NCBI RefSeq assembly: GCF_018881815.1
Contig: NZ_JACVPP010000001.1
Location: 2,055,654-2,119,653 of the forward strand
Length of the DNA stretch: 64,000 nt
From: Polynucleobacter sp. MWH-HuK1
GTDB lineage: Bacteria; Pseudomonadota; Gammaproteobacteria; Burkholderiales; Burkholderiaceae
Direction of reading: 5' to 3'
Under the pieces are notes generated by a model. The model was not told the DNA's origin, searched no databases, and saw nothing but the letters and a program-made list of their open reading frames with translations. Below, piece by piece: positions 57,234 to 64,000 of the stretch. The translations under genes and the position numbers were made by a program. The first letter of the stretch is position 1, and every line of letters starts with the position of its first letter.

Positions 57234-58111
57234 TAAACTTTCTTAATTGCAGATTTACCGAATAGACCAGATGGTTTGAATGCCAATACAAGCAATAACA
57301 AAATCAAACCTGGAACATCTTTATAACCAGTAGAGACATAAAATCCGGTAGCTGTTTCGACAATACCCAAGATCAGACCGCCCACAATAATGCCCATGCC
57401 GCTAGATAAGCCGCCAATAATTGCCACTGCGAATGCCTTCAAGCCCAATGCACCGCCCATGGTTGCGCCAGTCAGCGTCAATGGTGCAATCAATACACCA
57501 GCAAATGCTGCAGTCAAAGAAGAAAGCGCATAAGAGAAAGTAATCACAACGCTGGTGTTAATACCCATCAAGCCAGCAGCGTCACGGTCGTTTGCTGTTG
57601 CCACAACCGCCTTGCCGTAAATTGTTTTACGGTTAAAAAATTCTACTAACAACATCATGACCAATGCGCCAACAACCACTAAAATTTCCATTGGCAAAAT
57701 ACTTGCGCCCAAGAAACTCATTGGCTCCATTGGCAACGGGGCTGGAAATGGCAATGCATCGCGACCCCAAATGTTTTCTGCCACGTTCTTGAAAATAATA
57801 CCGAGAGCGATAGTGGACATAATCCAACCAAACTCGGATTTAATTTTGATCGCAGGACGCACGCCGATTAACTCAACGAAGCTACCTTGAATCATTCCGA
57901 ATAAGCAAACGACTGGAATCATGACCCAGTAGTTCATGCCAAAAGTGTCCACACAGGTTAAACCTACGAGAGCACCTAACATCAGCGCTTCACCTTGACC
58001 GAAGTTCAAAGTGCCTGATGTGGCAAAAGTGAGCTGGAAACCGAAAGCGATAACCGCATAGATCATCCCCACAGCGATACCGCTTGAGAGGATTTGTGCA
58101 AGCATGTCCAT
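57233..58111 (-). CDS. livH: Branched-chain amino-acid ABC permease LivH
   Basis: 292-residue inner-membrane permease with about eight helices. GMIYAVIAFGFQLTFATSGTLNFGQGE near residues 15-40 is the LivH signature (read in parts as GMIYA, FQLTF and NFGQGE). Stop and start overlap with the livM-livG fusion by one base. Upstream is a hairpin that separates it from the binding-protein gene. Confidence 0.95.
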   Translation of the reverse strand: MDMLAQILSSGIAVGMIYAVIAFGFQLTFATSGTLNFGQGEALMLGALVGLTCVDTFGMNYWVMIPVVCLFGMIQGSFVELIGVRPAIKIKSEFGWIMSTIALGIIFKNVAENIWGRDALPFPAPLPMEPMSFLGASILPMEILVVVGALVMMLLVEFFNRKTIYGKAVVATANDRDAAGLMGINTSVVITFSYALSSLTAAFAGVLIAPLTLTGATMGGALGLKAFAVAIIGGLSSGMGIIVGGLILGIVETATGFYVSTGYKDVPGLILLLLVLAFKPSGLFGKSAIKKV

Positions 58112-58170
58112 TATTGTTGGCCTAAAAGATACTTAAAACTGTTTTATTAACGAATCCGACATTGTAAGCA

Positions 58171-58198
58171 AAACGCCGCTTTTTGGGCGGCGCTTTGT
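58171..58198 (-). terminator. Attenuator hairpin between livK-type gene and livH
   Basis: CGCCGC/GCGGCG with a 7-nt loop (58174-58192), followed on the minus strand by TTTTG. A leaky terminator here would give more binding protein than permease, a common arrangement. Confidence 0.65.
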
Positions 58199-58254
58199 TT
58201 TAACAATTGCTGCAGTGCAAAATAAAATTATTTTGCCTGCTTTGCTAAGTTGAG

Positions 58255-59439
58255 TTACTTCTTCTTAGGGGTTGCGTCCTCAGCATTCAAGAACTCAACG
58301 CGGCCGTTTTCAACCACACCCATGACTACGTCTTTCATCTTGATAGCGTCGTGATCAGTTGCGGAGAATGGCTTGTTGTAAGTAATAACAACACCATCAA
58401 CAGGGGTCTTTAGATCCTGCAATGCTGCAACAATCTTTGGTCCTTCTGTGCTGTTTGCTTGCTTGATAGCGGCTGCCAAGAGGTAAACAGAGTCATATCC
58501 TTGTGCCGCAGAAACTGGAGATGCAATGTTGTTGTTCTTTGGTTTGAACTCTTTTAAGTATGCTTCTTGGAAAGCCTTACGCTTAGGAGTTGTGGATGGA
58601 GTCTGAATGTAAGTTTGTGGCATTGTTGCGCCGTTACCATTCTTACCAGCAGTATCAATAAAGCTTGCCATAGACAATGTCCATGAACCGATCATTGGTT
58701 TTTTCCAACCCAACTTCGCCATACCGTTAGCAATTTGCGCCAACTCAGGTCCAATTGCGTAAGTCAAAATTACTTCCGCACCAGCATTTTTAGCTTTCAA
58801 GATTTGTGAAGTCATATCAACATCACCAATGTTGAATTTCTCAACCGCTACTGGAGTAACGCCATAACCCTTCAATGCCTTCTCTAAGTCTTCACGACCC
58901 AACTGACCGTAGTTTGTGGAGTCAGCCAAAATCGCAACTTTCTTCAAGCCACGCTTCTCAACCGCCTCTTTAGCGATCAATGGAGCTTGAATATTGTCAG
59001 GAGCAGCATTACGGAAAATATAGTTCTCTGGTGCGTTAGGGAATTGCTTAGTTAAGATAGAACCAGTAGCAACGTTGTTCATTACTGGAATCTTCGCATC
59101 TTGATAGAAGCGTTGTGAAGCCAATGCAACGCCAGTATTGATGTAACCCAAAGTAGCAACTACTTTTTCGTTGTTGATCAACTCTTGTGCGATTTGCACG
59201 CCACGCTCATTTTTTGCTTCATCGTCGCGCTCAACCAAAACGATTTTGTTGCCGTTGATACCACCAGCAGCGTTGATTTCTTTAACGGCAAGACGAACAC
59301 CGTCACGCATACTCACACCCATAGAGGCAGAGCCGCCAGTAAATGGACCAGAAAGACCAAGCTTAATATCGGCAGCGTAGGCGCCAGTTGCAAACATGGC
59401 AGTAGCAGCTACTGCAAAAATGTGACGACGAATGTTCAT
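58255..59439 (-). CDS. Branched-chain amino-acid substrate-binding protein
   Basis: 394-residue periplasmic binding protein of the LivJ/LivK type. Signal peptide ends GAYA-ADIKLG (about residue 22). LGLSGPFTGGSASMG is the family opening. I start at ATG 59439 with GGAG 8 nt upstream; a frame from 59499 would put 20 odd residues before the signal peptide. Ligand could be Leu/Ile/Val, another amino acid, or an aromatic acid. Confidence 0.94.
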   Translation of the reverse strand: MNIRRHIFAVAATAMFATGAYAADIKLGLSGPFTGGSASMGVSMRDGVRLAVKEINAAGGINGNKIVLVERDDEAKNERGVQIAQELINNEKVVATLGYINTGVALASQRFYQDAKIPVMNNVATGSILTKQFPNAPENYIFRNAAPDNIQAPLIAKEAVEKRGLKKVAILADSTNYGQLGREDLEKALKGYGVTPVAVEKFNIGDVDMTSQILKAKNAGAEVILTYAIGPELAQIANGMAKLGWKKPMIGSWTLSMASFIDTAGKNGNGATMPQTYIQTPSTTPKRKAFQEAYLKEFKPKNNNIASPVSAAQGYDSVYLLAAAIKQANSTEGPKIVAALQDLKTPVDGVVITYNKPFSATDHDAIKMKDVVMGVVENGRVEFLNAEDATPKKK

Positions 59440-59584
59440 AAAGTCTCCATGACTAAAAATTGCTAATGAATAAAATACTTTTTTATTGGTAAAACACAAA
59501 CGAACGATTATCTTACTGTTAATACAATGGCAAAAAAAGGGGCATCTATTAGGGTTTTACATTAGCCTCCAGGGGAAGAAACTC

Positions 59585-60502
59585 TTAAGAAAAATGCCGC
59601 TTGAGTTTAAGTTCAATGCTTGGCCAGAATAAATTCACCATTAAGCCAGCGATCACTAACCCCGCTGCCTCTATCTTCCATGGGGGCAATGGTTCCGCTA
59701 GGAAATAAGCAGCAGCCCCCATACCAAAGATGGGCACTAATAAGGGTGCAGGTGCTACAACCGCTGCAGGATGCTTAGAGAGTAGCCATGCCCAAGCCGC
59801 ATAGCCAAACAAGGTGTTAGCCCAAGATTGCCATAAAACACCGGTCCAAGCCCCAACTGGTGCTGAGACCAATGAATTACTCATGTGACTCCAACCACCC
59901 TCAAATAGATAGGACATGGCAAATAAGGGTGGAATAGCAAATCCACTAGCCCAAACTACATAAGACAGCATATTGATCGAGCCTGCCCTACGGCTAACCG
60001 TATTAGCCACCCCCCAAGAGAGTCCGGCAAATACGACCAAGGCAAGCCCGAGGAAAGTGGTGTTGGCATCAGTGTGCAGTGCAATAACCACTAAACCAAC
60101 CACTGCTACCAGAAGGGCCATGACTTGATAGGTGTGCAAACGCTCTTTGGCAAAGAACATTGCAAAGCCAATGGTGAAAAAAACCTGTGTCTGAATAACC
60201 AAGGAAGCTAGGCCAGGGGAGATACGGCCATCAATCGCAAAGTACAGAATTCCGAACTGCCCCACTCCCACTGCAACTCCATAAATACAGAGATTGATCC
60301 ATGAGACCTTGGGTATAGGAAAGAAAAGCGCCAAAGGCAGAAAAGCAAACGTGTAGCGAAGTGCAGCAAATAAGAAAGGTGGAAAAGAATTGAGGGATAA
60401 CTTAATCACTACAAAGTTAGTCCCCCACACCGCAACAATAGCCAGTGCCAACAATAAATGGCTCACTGGCAATGAGTAGCTTTTTTGCGGAATATTATTC
60501 AC
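59585..60502 (-). CDS. EamA-family transporter
   Basis: 305-residue DMT-superfamily carrier with ten helices in two EamA repeats (about 12-140 and 150-293). Typical features are AIVAVWGTNFVVIKLSL and FAALRYTFA in the first repeat. YdcZ/EamA-like exporters move amino acids or metabolites; substrate not readable. The start overlaps the GMC oxidoreductase stop by 8 nt. Confidence 0.9.
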   Translation of the reverse strand: MNNIPQKSYSLPVSHLLLALAIVAVWGTNFVVIKLSLNSFPPFLFAALRYTFAFLPLALFFPIPKVSWINLCIYGVAVGVGQFGILYFAIDGRISPGLASLVIQTQVFFTIGFAMFFAKERLHTYQVMALLVAVVGLVVIALHTDANTTFLGLALVVFAGLSWGVANTVSRRAGSINMLSYVVWASGFAIPPLFAMSYLFEGGWSHMSNSLVSAPVGAWTGVLWQSWANTLFGYAAWAWLLSKHPAAVVAPAPLLVPIFGMGAAAYFLAEPLPPWKIEAAGLVIAGLMVNLFWPSIELKLKRHFS

Positions 60503-62120
60503 GCGTAAGTAATTCTGCTACACGTTCTGCAATCATCATGGTTGGTGCAGCAGTGTTACCCGAGGTAATTGTCGGCATCGCTGAAGCATCCACTACGCGC
60601 AGATGATGAATACCTCGCACACGTAGTTGAGAGTCAAGTACGGCCATCCGGTCATCTGCGCGCCCCATCTTGCACGTTCCCACTGGATGAAAGATCGTAG
60701 TGCCAATGTCACCTGCCGCCTTGACCAACTCCCCATCCGTTTGATACTGAATACCGGGCTTATATTCTTCTGGGGCATATGGCTTCAGAGCGGACTGTTC
60801 AACAATCTTGCGAGTTAAGCGCAAAGATTCTGCTGCCACCTTACGATCTTCATCAGTTGATAGGTAATTAGGGCTAATCACTGGTGGCGCTTCTGGATCA
60901 ATTGAATTAATGTGCACGCTACCGCGTGAAGTGGGACGCAGATTGCAAACACTTGCAGTAAATGCATTGAAAGAATGCAAGTCTTCACCAAACTTTTCTA
61001 AGGACAAGGGTTGAACGTGATATTCCACATTCGCACTCTTTTGCTCAGGTGAGCTATATGCAAATGCACCGAGCTGCGATGGCGCCATCGACATTGGCCC
61101 AGAGCGCTTAAGTACATACTCCAGGCCAATTAGCAGTTTGCCAAGCAATGAATTAGCCTTGGTATTAAGGGTCTTAATGCCACTTACTTTGTAAACCATG
61201 CGAAGCTGCAAATGGTCTTGCAGATTCTCACCCACACCCGGAAGATCGGCGATAACCGGGATACCCAATTGATTAAGGTGTGCTGCAGATCCAATACCTG
61301 AGCGCTCTAATATTTGCACGCTGCCAATAGCGCCGCCACTCAGCAGCACTTCACCGCCCTGCTCAATGGCACATAAGGCCTCACAAGTTTGACCACTCTT
61401 GATGTACTCAACACCATAACAATTTTTAGTTGCGGGATCAATCTTCAGTTTATTTACTAATGCTTCGGTAATGATCGTGAGGTTGCTACGCTTAGCAGCA
61501 TCTCTTAAGAATGCCTTTGAAGTATTTAAGCGCCAACCAGCGCGTTGACTCACATCGAAGTAGCCTACGCCAAAGTTATCGCCACGATTGAAGTCATCCG
61601 AAGCTGGAATACCAGCCTGTACAGCGGCATCCTTAAAGCGATCCATGATGGGCCAACGCAAGCGCTGTTTGGACACTGTCCACTCACCGCCTTTGCTATG
61701 CCATTGATTGGCAAGGCCGTGGTAATCCTCAAATGATTTGTAGCGACGCAGAGCATTTTCCCAAGACCAAGAATCATCACCTGTTGCTTGCACCCAAGAA
61801 TCGTAATCACCTGCTTGCCCGCGCATATAGATCATGCCGTTAATAGATGAGCAGCCCCCCAGAACACGACCACGGGGATATAACAAAGATCTACCGTTTA
61901 AGCCATTTTCAGCAGCAGTCTTGAAACGCCAATCTGCTCTTGGGTTATCAATGCAATACAAATAACCAACTGGAATATGAATCCAAATGTAGTTGTCGTT
62001 CTTGCCAGCCTCAATCAGCAAGACTTTCTTATTGGGGTTTTCGGTTAAGCGCTTAGCTAACATACAGCCTGCACTGCCTGCCCCAATGATGATGTAGTCG
62101 TAAGTGTTTGTTTGAGTCAT
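60495..62120 (-). CDS. GMC-family FAD oxidoreductase (choline dehydrogenase-like)
   Basis: 541-residue flavoprotein. The ADP-binding IIGAGSAGCMLAKRL is at about 10-24, GRVLGGCSSINGMIYMRG is the GMC signature 1, and HPVGTCKMG with DASAMPTITSGNT closes the active site. I start at ATG 62120; an in-frame TTG at 62162 would add 14 residues. Substrate is probably a primary alcohol; nothing nearby suggests betaine synthesis. Confidence 0.92.
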   Translation of the reverse strand: MTQTNTYDYIIIGAGSAGCMLAKRLTENPNKKVLLIEAGKNDNYIWIHIPVGYLYCIDNPRADWRFKTAAENGLNGRSLLYPRGRVLGGCSSINGMIYMRGQAGDYDSWVQATGDDSWSWENALRRYKSFEDYHGLANQWHSKGGEWTVSKQRLRWPIMDRFKDAAVQAGIPASDDFNRGDNFGVGYFDVSQRAGWRLNTSKAFLRDAAKRSNLTIITEALVNKLKIDPATKNCYGVEYIKSGQTCEALCAIEQGGEVLLSGGAIGSVQILERSGIGSAAHLNQLGIPVIADLPGVGENLQDHLQLRMVYKVSGIKTLNTKANSLLGKLLIGLEYVLKRSGPMSMAPSQLGAFAYSSPEQKSANVEYHVQPLSLEKFGEDLHSFNAFTASVCNLRPTSRGSVHINSIDPEAPPVISPNYLSTDEDRKVAAESLRLTRKIVEQSALKPYAPEEYKPGIQYQTDGELVKAAGDIGTTIFHPVGTCKMGRADDRMAVLDSQLRVRGIHHLRVVDASAMPTITSGNTAAPTMMIAERVAELLTRE

Positions 62121-62205
62121 CTTTGATTTAAGTGTATTTGTCTCAGCTCCATTATTTACCAATACAAAAAATCGGGTATTTAATAGTACTTTTGTTGATT
62201 TGTTA

Positions 62206-62211
62206 TATAAT
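62206..62211 (+). promoter_or_regulatory. -10 box of the toxin-antitoxin locus
   Basis: TATAAT 24 nt before the toxin start. No good -35 hexamer is seen at the normal distance. Confidence 0.45.
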
Positions 62212-62218
62212 CATTTTT

Positions 62219-62234
62219 GATCTAATATTAGATC
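62219..62234. promoter_or_regulatory. Palindromic operator before the toxin
   Basis: GATCTAATATTAGATC, a perfect 16-bp palindrome directly abutting the ATG, between the -10 box and the start. A likely autoregulatory site for the downstream HTH antitoxin. Confidence 0.65.
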
Positions 62235-62537
62235 ATGAGAACAACCTATAAAAAAGCCTTTGCCCAATTTGTTAAAAAGGCCTCAAAACCGCTGCAGTTA
62301 ACAATTGAAACCAAGGTTGCAGAAGTTTGCGATAACCCTAGGATTGGGTAGCAAAAGTTAGGCGATCTCAATGAAATTTTTGTTTACAAGTTTCGCTTTA
62401 ATACCCAGGAATACTTAATGGCTTATCAATTTGATTGTTTTGCAGAAGCTATAGAAATTACCTGGATTGAATTTTGTCAAATCGGACCCCATGAAAATTT
62501 TTATACTCAATTAAAAAAGTCCATTCGATTTCAATGA
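62235..62537 (+). pseudogene. RelE/ParE-like toxin interrupted by an amber codon
   Basis: The frame reads about 100 codons from MRTTYKKAFAQFVKK to HENFYTQLKKSIRFQ and matches RelE/ParE-family toxins (the IG-x-QKLGDLNEIFVYKFRF and EYLMAYQF segments and the HENFY ending). Codon 39, at 62349-62351, is TAG within IG-stop-QKLGD. All else is intact, so this is a very recent inactivation, a deliberate readthrough, or a sequencing error. The antitoxin follows 36 nt later. Confidence 0.82.
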
Positions 62538-62573
62538 TGAATTAGCCATTTCAATACAGAAAGTAAGGCCTAT

Positions 62574-62891
62574 ATGTCTCAATACATGACTGCAGAGGAT
62601 CTGTTTGTGCAAATACAAAAAATGCCATCAAAAGAACGGATTAAATTTTTCTCTTTAATTGCTATAAAAGCATTCCAAGAGACCGACTATACGCATGAGC
62701 AAGTCTTTGGACATCTTAAAAATGCAAGCTTTTCTGCCGAAGAGGCAGCAGAATTTTTGGAAATCTCCCTTCCAACCCTACGAAGATATGTTCAGGCGGG
62801 GAAATTGAAACCATCATCCATCATTGGAAGAAGCCAGTTATTTTCTAGCAGTGATTTAAAACTATTGAAACAGAAAATATCCAAAGATTAG
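62574..62891 (+). CDS. HTH antitoxin of the RelE-like locus
   Basis: 105-residue protein with an excisionase/MerR-like helix-turn-helix at about 58-98: SAEEAAEFLEISLPTLRRYVQAGKLKP. The N-terminal half (1-50) is helical and would wrap the toxin. TAAGG upstream supports ATG 62574; Met5 is an alternative. Probably binds the palindrome at 62219-62234. Confidence 0.82.
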   Translation: MSQYMTAEDLFVQIQKMPSKERIKFFSLIAIKAFQETDYTHEQVFGHLKNASFSAEEAAEFLEISLPTLRRYVQAGKLKPSSIIGRSQLFSSSDLKLLKQKISKD

Positions 62892-62922
62892 TTCAACCTC
62901 AATACCCGTCTAAAATAGCGAT

Positions 62923-63450
62923 ATGCATATTAATGAGAAGAATCGCACTCCCAAGGTGGTTAACGCCGATGAAGGACCAAGTAAGTCAGAGTTAAAGCGC
63001 CAAATGACTGAGCGCCAGAAGCTGGCCGAGGTTTTAGCAGCCCTCAGTAGCGATGCTTTGAAAACAATTCCTTTGGATGAGGCCATCAAGACTGCTATTG
63101 CAGAAACCAATAAGATTAAAAGTTTTGAAGCGATTCGTCGCCATAAGCAATATCTTGGCAAACTGATGCGCTTTCTGGATGAAGATGAGTTAGACGCTAT
63201 TCAAAAACGTTTAGATGCAATTCAAGGCATTAGCAAAGCAGAAACTGCAAAATTACATTTTCTAGAAAGCTATCGCGATAGACTGATTGCGAATGACGAT
63301 GCATTCACTAAAATGATTGAGCAACATCCGGATATGGATATTCAGAATATGCGCACCTTGATTCGGAATGCACGCAAAGAAAAAGAACAAAACAAACCGC
63401 CCAAGGCTTATCGCGAGATCTTCCGCGTCCTTAAGGATATGGGTCTTTAA
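62923..63450 (+). CDS. darP: Ribosome-associated protein DarP (YjgA, DUF615)
   Basis: 175-residue protein of the YjgA family, which binds late 50S assembly intermediates. It shows KSELKRQMTERQKLAEVL near the start, IKSFEAIRRHKQYLGKLMR in the middle, and KAYREIFRVLKDM at the end, all typical. Mostly helical and rich in charged residues. Confidence 0.95.
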   Translation: MHINEKNRTPKVVNADEGPSKSELKRQMTERQKLAEVLAALSSDALKTIPLDEAIKTAIAETNKIKSFEAIRRHKQYLGKLMRFLDEDELDAIQKRLDAIQGISKAETAKLHFLESYRDRLIANDDAFTKMIEQHPDMDIQNMRTLIRNARKEKEQNKPPKAYREIFRVLKDMGL

Positions 63451-63455
63451 GAGCG

Positions 63456-64000
63456 CTAGTACCAAGCAGCAGGTTTTTGTAGCTTTGAATTAAGAATTTT
63501 ATCTGGCAGCTGAGATCGCGCAATGTGAGCTACGCTCAAGACTTTTTGCCAATCCGCATATTGAGTTAAGTCGCCGGAAATATGTCGATGACTTTCTCCG
63601 GAGATTGGCGCAACAATTCCTATTCTGAGCCCTGGATGATGGCTTTTAATAGCTGCTAAAGCGCCCTCTAGATCAGAATCATTGCTACAAATGACAGCTT
63701 GTTCATAGGAGCCAGTCCAAGCACCAGTAATCAAGTCTGATGCCAAGTTCACATCCGTTTTCTTTTCATTAAAGTCGAGAACTTGCACTATCTGTAATTC
63801 AGGTAACTCAGGGATTGATTTTGCCAATCTTAAATAAGGCTTGGATGCTTGAATTTTTCCCTCGATTATCACCAAACGTTGTGGATGTAAATTTCTGAGT
63901 GCTTGAAGATATTGACGCTGCCTTTGAGTGGATCCCGGGTCATCTGACATTCTTCCCAAAACGGGAGCCGTGTAATAGCGCACCTCAACTAACTCAACTT
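63456..64000 (-). CDS. NYN-domain protein, 5' end beyond window
   Basis: At least 181 residues of a NYN-domain (LabA/PIN-like nuclease fold) protein. The frame is open to the edge, with VELVEV before RYYTAPV, so the start lies outside. FNEKKTDVNLASDLI and the acidic NDSDLEGAL supply the metal-binding Asp residues. Related proteins are annotated as NYN ribonucleases; the RNA target is unknown. It converges on darP with a 5-nt gap. Confidence 0.88.
   Translation of the reverse strand, partial: VELVEVRYYTAPVLGRMSDDPGSTQRQRQYLQALRNLHPQRLVIIEGKIQASKPYLRLAKSIPELPELQIVQVLDFNEKKTDVNLASDLITGAWTGSYEQAVICSNDSDLEGALAAIKSHHPGLRIGIVAPISGESHRHISGDLTQYADWQKVLSVAHIARSQLPDKILNSKLQKPAAWY

Noticed and set aside
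1..64000. CRISPR arrays, IS elements, integrases, tRNA or rRNA genes
   Set aside because: No regularly spaced repeats, transposase motifs, cloverleaf sequences or rRNA segments were seen on reading both strands.

Overview
The window looks like a chromosomal segment of a free-living betaproteobacterium of the order Burkholderiales. Small compact genes, moderate GC, the block yceD-rpmF-plsX-fabHDG-acpP-fabF-degP-lepA-lepB-rnc-era-recO-pdxJ-acpS-nagZ, an EarP/arginine-type EF-P pair and a monomeric isocitrate dehydrogenase together fit Polynucleobacter or a close relative best. That assignment comes from gene order and protein style, not from a search. No rRNA, tRNA, CRISPR array, IS element or prophage is visible.

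Region by region: 1-1.5 kb holds the 3' end of earP and efp. From 16.8 down to 1.5 kb, on the minus strand, runs a long housekeeping block for fatty acid and phospholipid synthesis, periplasmic proteolysis, translation factors, signal peptidase, RNase III, Era, RecO and cofactor/cell-wall enzymes. 16.8-21 kb carries a nucleotide pyrophosphatase, a methylase, SppA, a HAD phosphatase and RluC. 21-24 kb is rne with a long structured leader. 24-27.5 kb is a molybdenum cofactor operon (moaA-mobA-moeA). 27.6-31.5 kb has a hydroxyacid dehydrogenase, ferredoxin with its reductase, and thyA-folA. 31.5-46 kb is a mixed region: parvulin, SRAP, outer-membrane proteins, msrQ, PCD, RsuA, a minus-strand run BLUF-msrP-lipocalin-MBL, monomeric icd, an MFS carrier, FKBP.

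46-54.5 kb is the accessory part. It holds a lytic transglycosylase and a secreted nuclease around a repeat-rich spacer with a possible structured RNA. Next comes an operon preceded by two Fur-box-like repeats (outer-membrane protein, 59-aa protein, FMN-binding protein, ApbE, His-rich membrane protein), which I read as a candidate iron-controlled extracytoplasmic flavin electron-transfer chain. A BigR/SqrR-type persulfide-sensing locus (ArsR regulator with two Cys, ETHE1/Blh-like MBL, TauE-like exporter, unknown membrane protein) follows.

54.5-59.5 kb is a branched-chain amino-acid ABC transporter in which the second permease and one ATPase are fused. 59.5-64 kb has an EamA exporter, a GMC oxidoreductase, a toxin-antitoxin locus whose RelE-like toxin is cut by one in-frame amber codon, darP, and a NYN-domain protein running off the window. 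The best candidates for something new are the Fur-linked flavin operon (48.8-51.8 kb), the 97-nt nested fold at 47.28-47.38 kb, the BLUF-msrP run, and the amber-interrupted toxin.
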